Positions 1-8,599 of a DNA stretch of 26,122 nt are shown here, piece after piece. The notes beneath the pieces are model-generated. The model had not been told where the DNA came from, did no database searches, and was given only the letters and a program-made list of their open reading frames with translations. Position 1 is the first letter of the stretch; the number at the start of each line of letters is the position of its first letter. The position numbers and the translations under genes were made by a program. Origin of the DNA: Folioceros fuciformis (Eukaryota; Anthocerotophyta; Anthocerotopsida; Anthocerotales); the NCBI GenBank assembly GCA_049999805.1, contig JBNGIO010005366.1, positions 36,376 through 62,497 on the forward strand. Direction: 5' to 3'.

Positions 1-2
1 GG

Positions 3-222
3 TGTTAGTTATCCCAGTTGGGTTCATACTAGACTAGTTCTAGTTATTAGTGAACTTAGGATAGTGTAGATTATCCCATATTGAACCTGGAAGTTGTGTA
101 GCCCTAAATGTACTACTTAAATGGAGACCTCGGACCTCCATAGTAAGACAGTGGTGATGTGTATTGTTTTCATGGTTGTGATCACCAATACCACCCTCTC
201 TTCTCTCCTCTCCTCTCCTACA
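3..222 (+). repeat. Candidate LTR (solo or partial) at left edge
   Basis: This segment starts with TGTTAG and ends in CCTACA after a pyrimidine-rich tract (about 194-220), which is the usual TG...CA form of a plant LTR with a CT-rich U5. Immediately to its right the minus-strand gypsy RNase H coding begins without a gap, so the segment looks inserted into the gypsy element. Only two bases lie to its left, so neither a target duplication nor a second LTR can be seen. The CT-rich end resembles the end of the LTR near 19456-19515. It could also be an unrelated CT-rich repeat. Confidence 0.45.
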
Positions 223-766
223 CTTGCACGTAGACTGGAGTCGATCCTATTGACATCATCCATACCTTGGGTGGCAAGTGGGGTGTGCAAATGAGAGACA
301 AAGTCCGCGTTGGCATGCTGCCTCCTTGCTTGAGTTTCGATCTCGAAATCAAACTTCTGTACCTACAGCGCCCACCAGGCCAAACATTCGGATAGGTTTG
401 GTTTCTTCCCCAGGTACCGAAGGGAAAATGATCCACATGGAAGGTTACCTAGCCACCCAGCAAGTAGTGGCAAAAGTTCCTGCAGGCTTATACTACACCG
501 AGGTCTTCATGCTTCGTCGTGGAATGGTTTTGTTCAGCGTTGGTGAGTTGCCACCTCGCATGAAAGATGGGTGATCCCTCCCTCTCTCATCTTAATGACT
601 GAGAATGGCTCCGATGGCATAAGCTGAAACATTGACACAAACGTGAAACCTCTTGTCCCAATCAGGCCATCAAAAGGTCGGGGCTTGGACTAATGCCTTC
701 TTTAATTGTTGAAACGCCCATTGCTGGTCCTTCATCCAGTCAAACACGAGGTCCTTCTTGGTCGGA
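223..766 (-). pseudogene. Gypsy RNase H domain, degenerate
   Basis: On the minus strand this region reads as the thumb/connection and RNase H of a Ty3/gypsy Pol. From right to left it shows a TKKD...W...Q.AF..LK segment (about 750-690). Next comes a FHVCVNVSAYAIGAIL core (about 650-600), in which the expected first catalytic Asp context DAS has become NVS. Then follow NYSTTKHEDL and FHVDH (about 535-435), and finally KFDFEI and HANADF (about 345-280). Several in-frame stops are visible (for example after APTF, after LSH and after LGVV). The family role is removal of the RNA strand during reverse transcription. This copy cannot be functional. Confidence 0.8.
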
Positions 767-770
767 CTTG

Positions 771-1853
771 TTATTGGTGTGCCATTTTGGCAAATTTTTG
801 AATCAAATGTCGATAGTACCTAACCAATCCGATGAAAGCACGGACTTGGCCTACGTTTGCAAGTGCGTCTAGCTCCATAATGATTTGGACCTTCTCTGCA
901 TCGACCTCCATCCCTTGTTCTGAGACACGATGGGCCAACAAGATTCCCATGGTCATACCGAAAAAACATTTGCTCGAGTCTAGTTTGAGATCAGTTTCTT
1001 TGCAACGGAGGAGACACGAGGAAAGGTGTGCCAAATGGGTTGTCCTCCTCCCAAATAGGTAGAAGTCATTGAGGAAAACCTCCATAAATTTCTGAAGGAA
1101 GTCCTTGAAGATTGTGTTGACCACTTGCTAGAAGGTAGTTGGCGCTGCAAAGCCCGAACGCAAGCTTGGCATGTGCAAAAATCCCCCAATCGGAGGTGAA
1201 GGTGGTCTTACTCCAATCTTCTTCTCGAAATGAGATCCGTCCAAGAAGCTGTACATTTCATGCCCTGCCACCGTGTATAAAACAAAGGCGATAACAGGTA
1301 ACAAATGATGGTCCTTTTTGGCTGCCTGGATCAACTTCTGAAAGTCTTGATAGACTCAGACCTTCCCCTTCTAATTCTTGGGTACCACAACGATTGGAGC
1401 TACCCATTCATTGGTTGGAACGAGATAGATGACTCTTGTCTCGAGATACTCATCCAACTGCTCCTTAACCAACATCAAATACTTGGGGTTCAACGGGTAC
1501 TACTTGATGCGCATCATCATAGCGCCTTCCTTCAGGTCGATCTGATGCACCCCTAGCGACTCGGGAATTTCGGTTATATTTGTAGTTTTGAAGTCAAAGA
1601 CGTCCATGAAGTCCCTAAGGAGGATCCAAAACTCCCCCATCTCCTCAGGGGTAAGGCGTTTAGACACCTTGACGCACTTGCCATGCTCCAATTCTAGGTC
1701 CTCCTCAGCATTTGGATCGACGTACGTTCCCTCAAGTTGGCTCCCCATGCTGGTTTCGGATCCTAGGTCTGGCGAGTTTGGGACGTCTCCTTCCTCTTCT
1801 TTGATCAGATGAAAGCAACTTTGGGAGGTTCCAGAGGTCACATCTGCTCCCAA
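771..1853 (-). pseudogene. Gypsy reverse transcriptase, degenerate
   Basis: This minus-strand reverse transcriptase is spread over several frames. The N-terminal part (1853-1500) has an LLRDFMDVF segment and an HQIDL stretch. The middle part (about 1500-1130) has LKEQLDEYLE-like, WVAPIVVV and MYSFLDG motifs. The active-site region is EVFLNDF at 1065-1076, where the usual DD pair has become ND. It is followed by a KC.FG segment, then HRVSEQGMEVDAEKV and FIGLVRYYRHLI (about 930-790), which are hallmark Ty3/gypsy RT and thumb motifs. Multiple nonsense codons and the lost catalytic Asp make it a pseudogene. It flows directly into the RNase H remnant on its left. Confidence 0.85.
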
Positions 1854-1856
1854 TCC

Positions 1857-2870
1857 TCAATATCCATGGTCCGAGGTAATACTCTCCTGCGATGAATCAG
1901 CGCAAGATGAAGTCATTTCTTGAATTGGTGCTTTGCTCCAAGAAATGAACGCGGTCGAGCAACGGGATTCCCTTGGACATATCTTAAAGGTGAGGCCCCT
2001 TCTCTCGAAGTCGAAGACATAGGACATGCCATACAAGTAGCCATGGTGACCCAGTAGGATCTTGTACCCTAGGTCCACTATGGGTTTCATGACTAGGTAA
2101 TCCAGTTTGAACTTGATGCCACCAATATTAGTGACCACCTTTCACATGATTTTCAAGGGTATCTTTCTAGAATGATCAGCCATTCGGAGGAAAATTTGGA
2201 CGGGTTCGTAGGATCCAAATCCAAGCTAATGCACAGCTTCCTTGGTCATGAGGTTGACCTGGACTTCATGTCCAAGGGTACTCCGGAGATCATACATCCT
2301 ACAATCTCCACGTGAATCTCGAGTGACCCTAGATCTACTGCCCAAAGAACTTGCACATCTCCCTCCTTAGGTAGCCATCGCTCTCCGCCATTCTTGGCTT
2401 CTCGTACCATATTTCGGGAACGAGGGCTTACTTCCAATAGTTGCTGAAGGTTGATGATGAAGCATTTGTTCAGGAGATTTGTAGTTTGTTGTGTGATCTG
2501 TGTGACGAGCTCACACCAAAGCTCCACCAGAGCTGGGGCCCCCCCTTTTGCCTCGGGTCCCAAGGCCATCGGTGCACTGGCCGTTCCCTTTTTGGCGCCC
2601 TCTTGAGTGAAGTTCCGGAGGCAAAGCCATTTGCTTTTGAGAGGACAGACTTGGTTGGTAAGCTAGTTTGGGAGATTGCTGCTCTGGAGTAAATTGGTGG
2701 CTGCCAGCTTTGGGGCGTCCCGGTCTGGCACCTCGGGTCTCTACTAGCCCGACTAGAGATTCCTCTTGGTCATCCCAAGGCCTCACATCTGGCTATGCCT
2801 GAGGTTCCAACATTGGTGCCTATGTTTCCTCTACAACCAGACGTATTGGTGATGAGGCAAAGGTCGTCAT
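1857..2870 (-). pseudogene. Gypsy Gag-Pol linker and retropepsin region, degenerate
   Basis: On the minus strand, 2786-2511 is a Gln/Pro/Arg-rich linker. It is followed by a region with VQVLWAVDLGSLEIHVEI and then a stretch (about 2280-2140) with VQVNLMTKEAVH and RMADHSRKIPLKI, which resembles the retropepsin fold of gypsy elements. The segment 2138-1857 contains KFKLDYLVM and GYKILLG, the usual DYLVM...YxILLGRPWL block just after the protease. The catalytic DSG/DGG triad is not preserved, because a frameshift falls at the expected site (about 2270). The coding frame runs up to the copia A target site at 2871-2875 and resumes at 6149. Confidence 0.65.
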
Positions 2871-2875
2871 GAATT
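2871..2875. repeat. Target site duplication of copia A, left copy (GAATT)
   Basis: GAATT lies directly before the TGTTAC start of the left LTR, and the same five bases directly follow the right LTR at 6144-6148. Five-base duplications are standard for copia integrases. The palindromic-looking AATT core makes chance slightly easier, but both copies sit exactly at the LTR boundaries. Confidence 0.9.
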
Positions 2876-3135
2876 TGTTACGAAATGGATAATCTGCCCG
2901 TAACCCTGCTGACCAGCTAGTTACCGTATACCGTAATTAATAGTATTTAATAATTATGAACGGGTGTGCCTCTTTGGAAGAGACACCTAGTGACATTATT
3001 TAAGACACACTTTGTATACACTTTTTAGAGACTAACATGAAATATCTCTATGAGCATTGCATCTTGATCATATTGGACTAGATGCAATCCTAATCATGCT
3101 AGATTAGATGTAATCCTACTGCTAGGATTTCAACA
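2876..3135 (+). repeat. Copia A 5' LTR
   Basis: Begins TGTTACG and ends TTTCAACA, 260 bp. It is collinear with 5886-6143. It contains AT-rich stretches that could hold the promoter (for example the ATTAATAGTATTTAATAATT region), but no clear TATA box was assigned. The PBS follows with no gap. Confidence 0.92.
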
Positions 3136-3152
3136 TGGTATCAAAGCCTTGG
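3136..3152 (+). other. Copia A primer-binding site
   Basis: TGGTATCAAAGCC follows directly on the LTR. It matches the plant initiator-Met tRNA PBS consensus (TGGTATCAGAGC) with one change. The next bases, TTGGCTC, are shared with the PBS region of copia C at 15626. Confidence 0.88.
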
Positions 3153-4478
3153 CTCACATGGTCTTCTGATCATGGCTAGAAACATGTCACTGAGGTTGCG
3201 CAAGCGATATCCAAAGGTTTTTGAGAACCTTACTTGCTTGCCAATAGATCTTCTTGACGAGTTTTCCGGCTCTGCCAAATCAATCATGCATCAAATCATG
3301 ATAGTTTTCTTTTTTCGTTCAAATTACGAGAAGAATCTTGCAGATGCTAGTCGAGACCTAACGATTTAGGATAGGGAAAATCTAAGCTAGAAGAAGGTTG
3401 TCTGTTCTAGAATGTCTAGGAAACATAGTGCCTAGGCTTAGAAAATGCTATCAAAATTTTCCCTTTGAAAAAAAAAAGGGAGAAAGACAAAGATGAGTGC
3501 ACCAAAACAAGTCTCCCATCCGAGTGCTGATCCGACCCCAAGATGCTTAGCTCTAGAGTTTTGAAAGATCATAGGCTACCCTCTCTACTCTCCTTCAACA
3601 TGATTTTAAGGTGTATATTGTTTGTACATATCAATCGCTGGGAGCGTAAACGAAACCAAGGAGGATCTTTGGGCACACTGATCAGAGGCGCCGATGCCCC
3701 GTTCACAGCGATTTCAAGCTAGGGCTGGTCACGCCTACAGGGCGCCCTTCCTCTGCATCTTCCTGTCGATCGATCGCCTCAGGATCGTCACAATTGCAAG
3801 AGAATTGGCCAAGGATTTGGGCCCAATCTTGAGCACCTTGCTTCCTAAAATCCAGCAGATCTAGCCCCCAATTCTGTGATTTCAGGCTCCAATTCTGAGG
3901 ACAGAAGCACCCCAAGGCATCCAACCCTCAGGGTGCCAGTATCTGGAGGCATCAGGGAGGACAAGCTCGTTCGGGCGCTTGCGGTCGAGCGGGAGCTCGC
4001 TGTGGAGGCTGCCCACCTCGCCGTGGCAGCGTGCGTGCCCGAGGAGGCGCGGCCACCCGCAAAACAGCGGGCGCCGCAAAAAGACAACTTAAGTTGCCTT
4101 TTCGCAGGAGGGCCTAATTTAGTGCCCCCTGCCAATGTGAACCCGGTCTTTTTGGGCACCGGTTTGGAACCGGTTTTGATTTGTGCCGGTTCACACTTAC
4201 CTGCCTCCAATCGACTTCCTTTTTGAGCTCAGATTATTGATCCCTTCCCTGCATGCTTGTGATTTAGCTTGGGCCACAGGGTGGACACATCTTCCGAGCA
4301 CCTTAGATCCTCATCATGATCATGATCCACCTCTAAAGATCGAGCCTCCTTCGCCTATTGCTGAGCATCTCCAAGGACCCCTTTTTCGACCCAGCAGAGG
4401 AGCTGATAGAAGCAAACACCTCAGTCAACACGTCGACTCTCTAGGATCAACTCGCTTTCAATTAACGCTCTTGCTGCC
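3153..4478 (+). other. Copia A untranslated leader, 1.3 kb, with GC-rich island
   Basis: No recognised gene lies here. A short frame starting with ATG at 3172 (65 codons) begins just after the PBS. A run of A residues lies near 3470-3478. Bases about 3930-4080 are much more GC-rich than the flanks and stay open on the plus strand from 3876 to 4226 (116 codons, with an Ala/Glu/Leu-rich helical-looking segment). A small perfect inverted repeat, ACCGGTT-TGG-AACCGGT, sits at 4158-4174. The GC island could be captured host DNA, but I recognise no protein. Confidence 0.55.
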
Positions 4479-5325
4479 ATGGCTAGTACTTTCTCCACCA
4501 GCCCGACCACATCAGAGAGAAAGATCGATTCAACGGCTAGCACTACCCTGAGTGGCGCATTCGGATGAAGTCGATCCTTTTTGGCCGAGGCGTTTGGAAG
4601 ATCATCGACGGCACCCTTCCAAAGCCTGACCCTTCTGCCACTCCACCCCGACCAGTCGCTGTCGTTAAGAGATGGGACTATTTGAATGGGATAGTTGTGG
4701 CACTCCTGATCAGCGGCCTGGATTCAAGTCTTGTGCCTAGTGTTGAATTTCCCTCAGATGCATCTGCTATCTGGGACCAGTTGTCTAACACCTACAATGT
4801 TAACAATGTCCTAACCTTGTATAGTATAAGGTAGGAATTCAACTCCTTAAGGATGAAGGAGATAGATATGATCTCTGCTCACACCTTGAAGTTCAGACAA
4901 CTGAGAGGGCAGCTCGCCTCCCTTGGCTCAACCATTTCAGTGACCGATGCTACTAGAAAGCTGCTAATGAGCTTACCACCATCTTACCAGAATTTTGTTA
5001 CTAGCTTGATGTTGGTATCAACTCAGGGTAAGCCGGGTACCGCCCCCACTCTAACAGTGGAGGACATCATCGGTTCTCTGTATTAGCAGGAGCAAAGCCG
5101 CTTATGTTTTGCAGGAGGGTCCAAGCGCGAGCCAGACAAGGTGCTTTCCACCCGCTTCAAGCCCGAGAGGAATTCGAAGGGCGAGGCAAACTTCACCCCT
5201 GAAGATGACTCAACCTTTGCCCCTCCTCACCGAGCTGGAAACTGCAATTGGTGTGGAGCTGCCGGCCATTGGGCACGAGAGTGTTGCAAGAAAGAGGCCG
5301 GAGAGCCGCAAAAGGCTGACTTTTG
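4479..5325 (+). pseudogene. Copia A gag, degenerate
   Basis: The likely start is ATG 4479 (MASTFSTS...). A frameshift is needed near 4520-4560 to reach the DRFNG...WRIRMK motif, which is the conserved N-terminal Gag motif of copia elements and carries a TAG after DRFNG. The frame then continues through the Gag core (4565-4834), a TAG at 4832-4834, further core (4853-5086, with LLMSLPPSYQNFV and LTVEDIIG), and another TAG. The nucleocapsid zinc knuckle C-X2-C-X4-H-X4-C at 5243-5284 is intact. Gag packages the element RNA. This copy has several stops and cannot make full-length Gag. Confidence 0.85.
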
Positions 5326-5845
5326 ACAGGCAGCCAGTATTGCAATTAAGGGGAATGCTAGCACAGTGGAGACAAAAACCGTAAAGATACTTATGGTTTG
5401 CCTCAACACCTAGTTGCATGACGATGCGGGGTGGTATATTGACAGTGGAGCCACCGCCCACACATGCAACGATCTTACTCTATTCACCAAGCTGGATACT
5501 TGTCCTCTCAAGGAAAGGGTGTTACTCGGTGAGGAATAGAGTAGATCCAACCTGCCAATCATGGGACAAGGCACTTGCAAATTTCCCCTTAAGGACAGTT
5601 CAGTGCTTACCTTGGAGCCTGTGCTCCTAGTCCCATAGATGGGCAAGAACCTGGTCTCCATGACTCAGCTGCTGAAGCAAGGCGATCTTAAGATTCTTGC
5701 TTCAAGGGGGTCATGCTACCTTTTCAGGACCACAAATCCTAACTTGTGCCTCTTCAGTGCCGTGCCTCAAGACGGCATGTACAAGCTCTCATTAGCCTTC
5801 AGAGGGAGCGCATCAAAGAGGAGCATCGCGCTCCATGGGAGATAG
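5326..5845 (+). pseudogene. Copia A retropepsin-like protease, degenerate, followed by deletion
   Basis: Downstream of gag, the frame carrying WYIDSGATAH has the aspartic protease catalytic triad DSG (Asp at 5441-5443), followed by HTCND and MGQGTCKF. The family cleaves Gag-Pol. Three in-frame TAG codons interrupt it (about 5411, 5537 and 5637). The frame ends at 5845 shortly after DGMYKLSLAF, which corresponds to the protease/pre-integrase junction of copia D. The remaining about 30 bases lead into the PPT. All of integrase, RT and RNase H is therefore missing, probably through one internal deletion. Confidence 0.82.
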
Positions 5846-5876
5846 CCTCCACCACTAGTCAGGTGACGTTCAACTT

Positions 5877-5885
5877 AAGAGGGAG
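5877..5885 (+). other. Copia A polypurine tract
   Basis: AAGAGGGAG lies immediately before the TGTTAC start of the right LTR, the expected site for priming plus-strand DNA synthesis. Copia D has the same tract before its own LTR (minus strand, near 20373-20383). Confidence 0.9.
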
Positions 5886-6143
5886 TGTTACAAAATGGAT
5901 AATCTACCCGTAACGCTGCTGACCAGCTAGTTACCGTAGACTGTAATTAATAGTATTTAATAATTATGAACGGGTGTGCCTCTTCGGAAGAGACACCTAG
6001 TGACATTGTTTAAGACAATTTGTATACACTTTTTAGAGACTAACATTAAATATCTCTTTGAGCATTGCATCTTGATCATATTGGACTAGATGCAAACCTA
6101 ATCATGTCAGATTAGATGCAATCCTACTGCTAGGATTTCAATA
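5886..6143 (+). repeat. Copia A 3' LTR
   Basis: Begins TGTTACA and ends TTTCAATA, where the terminal CA has mutated to TA relative to the left copy. It aligns over its whole length with 2876-3135, with about 15 substitutions and one 2-base gap by eye. Confidence 0.92.
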
Positions 6144-6148
6144 GAATT
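6144..6148. repeat. Target site duplication of copia A, right copy (GAATT)
   Basis: Identical to 2871-2875 and directly abuts the right LTR. Beyond it the minus-strand gypsy gag continues. Confidence 0.9.
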
Positions 6149-6845
6149 CCACAGCGGGGCCTGGTGTTTCCAAAGGATCTGAGAACCGCACCCCTGGCAT
6201 GGAGATATGGTGTAGAGTATCCCAAAGCACCGTGAGTCACCCACCTTGTGCCCCAATTCCTTGTAGGTTTGGCAGAACGACACATAACTCACCTGCCTCC
6301 GAGGTTTTGTGCATTCCTTGGCATAATGTTCGGTGGCACGGTAGTTGTAGCAATGCCTTGGCGGAATTCAGAGAGGGTAAGGGGGGGGGGGGGTTTTGGT
6401 TGGAGTCCTGCTGTCACTTGCCAGGGAGGTGGGATGTACTCTGTATCTCATAGTGGTGGGGGCCGAGTGTTGGTATGTTGGTTGTAAGGAAGTATGGTGA
6501 TCTTCTGCCTGTAATAGCTTGAACCTGGTAGAAGTCATCTACATATCAGTAGTCACCATGCGCGTAACCAGCCTCGACTTGTTGTATAGTAGGGCTAGAT
6601 CTCCGATCTCATTCTTGGTGCGTATGTCTAGACCACTGGCAAGTGGTGCAGTACACCTACTGCCTGCCCAAAGAGGTACTTCTCTTGCACCATTGGTTGT
6701 GAACCGCCTTAACCTCCAATCCTGCCAACCGAAAGACAGCGCATCTATCTGGCCTTCCAACCCAGCACAATGTTCTGCACCAAGATGTTGTTCTCTATTC
6801 CTTTGATGGTCCTTGCCCCACGATTCCTGTTGACCTTGGCTAAAA
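6149..6845 (-). pseudogene. Gypsy Gag C-terminal region with zinc knuckles, degenerate
   Basis: On the minus strand the nucleocapsid part of the gypsy Gag is readable. A C-X2-C-X4-H-X4-C knuckle at 6352-6311 reads CYNYRATEHYAKEC, with the second Cys changed to Tyr. A second, imperfect knuckle at 6274-6227 reads CQTYKELGH...C, again with Cys to Tyr. Upstream (6760-6539) is a stretch with FTTNGAREVPLW and GDLALLYNKSRLVT, probably the Gag/nucleocapsid spacer. Stops occur between the blocks. The reading frame approaching 6149 continues on the far side of copia A at 2870. A 13-base G run at 6381-6393 interrupts the region. Confidence 0.72.
6381..6393 (+). repeat. Poly-G run (13 G)
   Basis: Thirteen consecutive G bases in the gypsy gag remnant. 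Similar runs lie at 20996-21004 (9 G) and 25675-25685 (11 G). They may be slippage products or sequencing/assembly artefacts. Confidence 0.7.
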
Positions 6846-6847
6846 TG

Positions 6848-7997
6848 TCAGGGGGAGGGGTTGGTCTCACTATCCGTGTCAAATCCTGTTTGTGATGCAC
6901 TCCTAGAGGCATCCTCATCATCAAACCATGATGAATGGCGCCCATCCCACCTTGGTGGAGTGAGACTTTGCCTCCTTTGACTTTGTCCCCAGCAACCACG
7001 ATTCAAAGTTGTCTCTCTCAGGGACTCAGGATGCCTCCTTGTCTGCACGATCTCCCACTCTTCTACCAACTGAATGGCGTTATCTAGAGTCTTTGCACCT
7101 CGTCAAAATTGGAAACTCACGGGTTCCAGTAGCCCGTGGGTGAACCAATTGACAGGCATTTCTTGCGAATAACTAGAAGTGTACGGAGTGCTCAGCCCCA
7201 CGGGGGCACATTTTGGTACTTGGTCAAGGTACCCATAGAACCGCTCCATGTAGTCATCTAGGGACTCCCTCCTTGCTCTTTTGAGAGTCCAAAGTTGGGC
7301 ATACAAGGAAAGCTCTAAAAATACTACCATGAGGCTATCCCAATCAGCCGAAGTGGTGTTCGTGTACATACAACTATACCATTGGTGATCAAATTTGCGT
7401 AGGAATCCGAGAAAAAATTCAGATCTGATCCACTACCGAATCCTCCAAGCTCGACTAGGACACATGTTCAAAAATTTGGATAAAGGATTTGGCATCAATT
7501 TTTTGATGCTGGTCTCCAAACTTGACATAGGCTTGCCGAGTATGTGGGTGTCCTATTGTTGTCATGCCAAAGTTATCACGGCCCTTTCTAGGGAGACAGC
7601 GTATGGCGCGGCTGATTGCCATGCCAGACAGTCCTACTTGTTCCTTGGCCCTTGGTACTTGAACAAGTTCTAGGAAGCCTATATAAGGAACCACCCCCCC
7701 TATATCTATAGAGTGAGGAGTGATCAGTCGGAGAGGAAGGAACCATGGACTTAGGCTGAAAAGGGAGGTAGTTGTGACTCAACAACAATTGGGGAAGATG
7801 GACTGCTGTTGTGGAGTGAGGAACCGGTAGCAGAACCCTCGGGTGATAGTGGAACCCAAAGTGTCTCGGACAAATGGAAACCCTAAGTAGGGACCCAAGA
7901 GTCTCGGGGTATTTTTGAAGTGGAGCCCAACTACAGTGGGAGAGGCGTCGAGGAGCGAACTTGGCGGACCAAACGCAGGGTGCAAGCAAACGCACTA
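6848..7997 (-). pseudogene. Gypsy Gag core, degenerate
   Basis: The minus-strand frame 7369-7103 holds the retrotransposon Gag signature RARRESLDDYMERFYGYLDQVP followed by VNWFTHGL, the typical capsid C-terminal segment of plant Ty3/gypsy Gag. To the right, 7694-7455 has GDQHQKIDAKSFIQIFEHV, matching the N-terminal capsid start. A Pro/Ser-rich N-terminal stretch lies at 7995-7700. To the left, 7069-6848 is charged and Arg/Ser-rich. Frames change several times and stops occur. No LTR or PBS for this element was recognised to the right of 7997. Confidence 0.75.
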
Positions 7998-8262
7998 TGT
8001 TGCATAATAAAGCTTAGCAGCCATTTATGTAACAAACCAAAAACCCCTAATAGGGTTAGGGCACACAACGAAATGTTATTCAGTTTAAGTCTCTTCTAGT
8101 TGTGTTCCTTAAATATAGTTATTAATTAAGTTAGGTTATAAAAACGGTTACAACACCTCTAAATGTTTTTCTCATGACAACGTTTCTATTTTCTAATTCT
8201 ATTATGCTTTTGCTCCAAGCTTGCGTGTTTCCATCATGCCAGAATGCTGCGTGCATTCTTTA
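7998..8262 (+). repeat. Probable copia B 5' LTR region, boundaries uncertain
   Basis: This stretch lies between the end of the gypsy gag remnant and the copia B PBS, where a 5' LTR is expected. It starts with TGTTGC, is AT-rich and contains GGTTATAAAAAC near 8134, a reasonable TATA box. I see no clear matching copy after the PPT at 13138, so the assignment rests on position only. Confidence 0.4.
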
Positions 8263-8274
8263 TGGTATCAGACC
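8263..8274 (+). other. Copia B primer-binding site
   Basis: TGGTATCAGACC matches the initiator-Met tRNA PBS consensus (TGGTATCAGAGC) with one difference and sits 0.78 kb upstream of the gag ATG. Confidence 0.75.
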
Positions 8275-8599
8275 ACAAGAATACAAGGCGGCTAATATCA
8301 CACATGAATTGATGTCACAAATGGATAATCTTGTGCAGCCTACTGGTGCTACACTACGCTATGCATGGAGACCGAAGTTATTTAAATTCTGGTCTTTCGT
8401 AGCACCTCTGCTACAATGTCAAACAACATCTATCAGTATTGCATATTCTTGAGTAGCAATGACAAGAAACAGCAAGGGTAGACCTTGTAGATGTGTTTGG
8501 CCACACACATCACATTATCTACATAGCTGTTGTAGCACTAACTGCTACTCTACTTATGATTAGTTTGCATCACACCAGCAATCCATTAATCAATGATAA
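8275..8599 (+). other. Copia B leader, nothing recognised
   Basis: This is AT-rich leader sequence between the PBS and the open frame at 8600. A 92-codon open stretch at 8174-8452 crosses the PBS and has no resemblance to anything I know, so I do not call it a gene. Confidence 0.4.

Larger units (their letters stand above)
2876..6143 (+). mobile_element. Copia A: complete-ended, non-autonomous Ty1/copia element (gag-PR only)
   Basis: This element is 3.27 kb and bounded by two about 260-bp LTRs with a GAATT duplication. It has a PBS immediately after the left LTR and a PPT immediately before the right LTR. The interior holds a 1.3-kb leader, a gag with a CCHC zinc knuckle, and a protease. It then passes directly into the PPT, so integrase, RT and RNase H are missing. 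By eye the LTRs differ at about 15 substitutions and one 2-base gap (about 94% identical), so it is not very recent. It lies inside the gypsy element, in opposite orientation. Its Gag is related to that of copia D (shared CNWCG.AGHWAREC), so D-like elements could have supplied enzymes in trans. Confidence 0.92.
223..7997 (-). mobile_element. Ty3/gypsy retrotransposon, decayed, interrupted by copia A
   Basis: Read on the minus strand, the order is gag (7997 to about 6850), linker and zinc knuckles (about 6850 to 6149), then after the copia A insertion the protease linker (2870 to 1857), reverse transcriptase (1853 to 771) and RNase H (about 766 to 223). This gag-PR-RT-RH order with gypsy-type RT motifs identifies Ty3/gypsy (Metaviridae). 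No integrase is seen, because the element is cut at 222 by the candidate LTR or window edge. All domains carry stops and frameshifts. Its own LTRs and PBS were not recognised. Confidence 0.85.

Noticed and set aside
3703-4210. Minus-strand frames in the copia A leader
   Set aside because: Overlapping short frames over a GC-rich patch, which keeps all frames open. No recognisable motif.
7588-7995. Minus-strand 135-codon frame as an independent gene
   Set aside because: It is rich in Pro, Ser, His and Arg and overlaps the gypsy Gag N-terminal frame at 7694-7455. It fits a gag remnant or shifted frame better than a separate gene.
7998-8262. A matching pair of LTRs for copia B
   Set aside because: I compared this region with 13139-13560 and found only scattered AT-rich similarity, so paired LTRs are not claimed.
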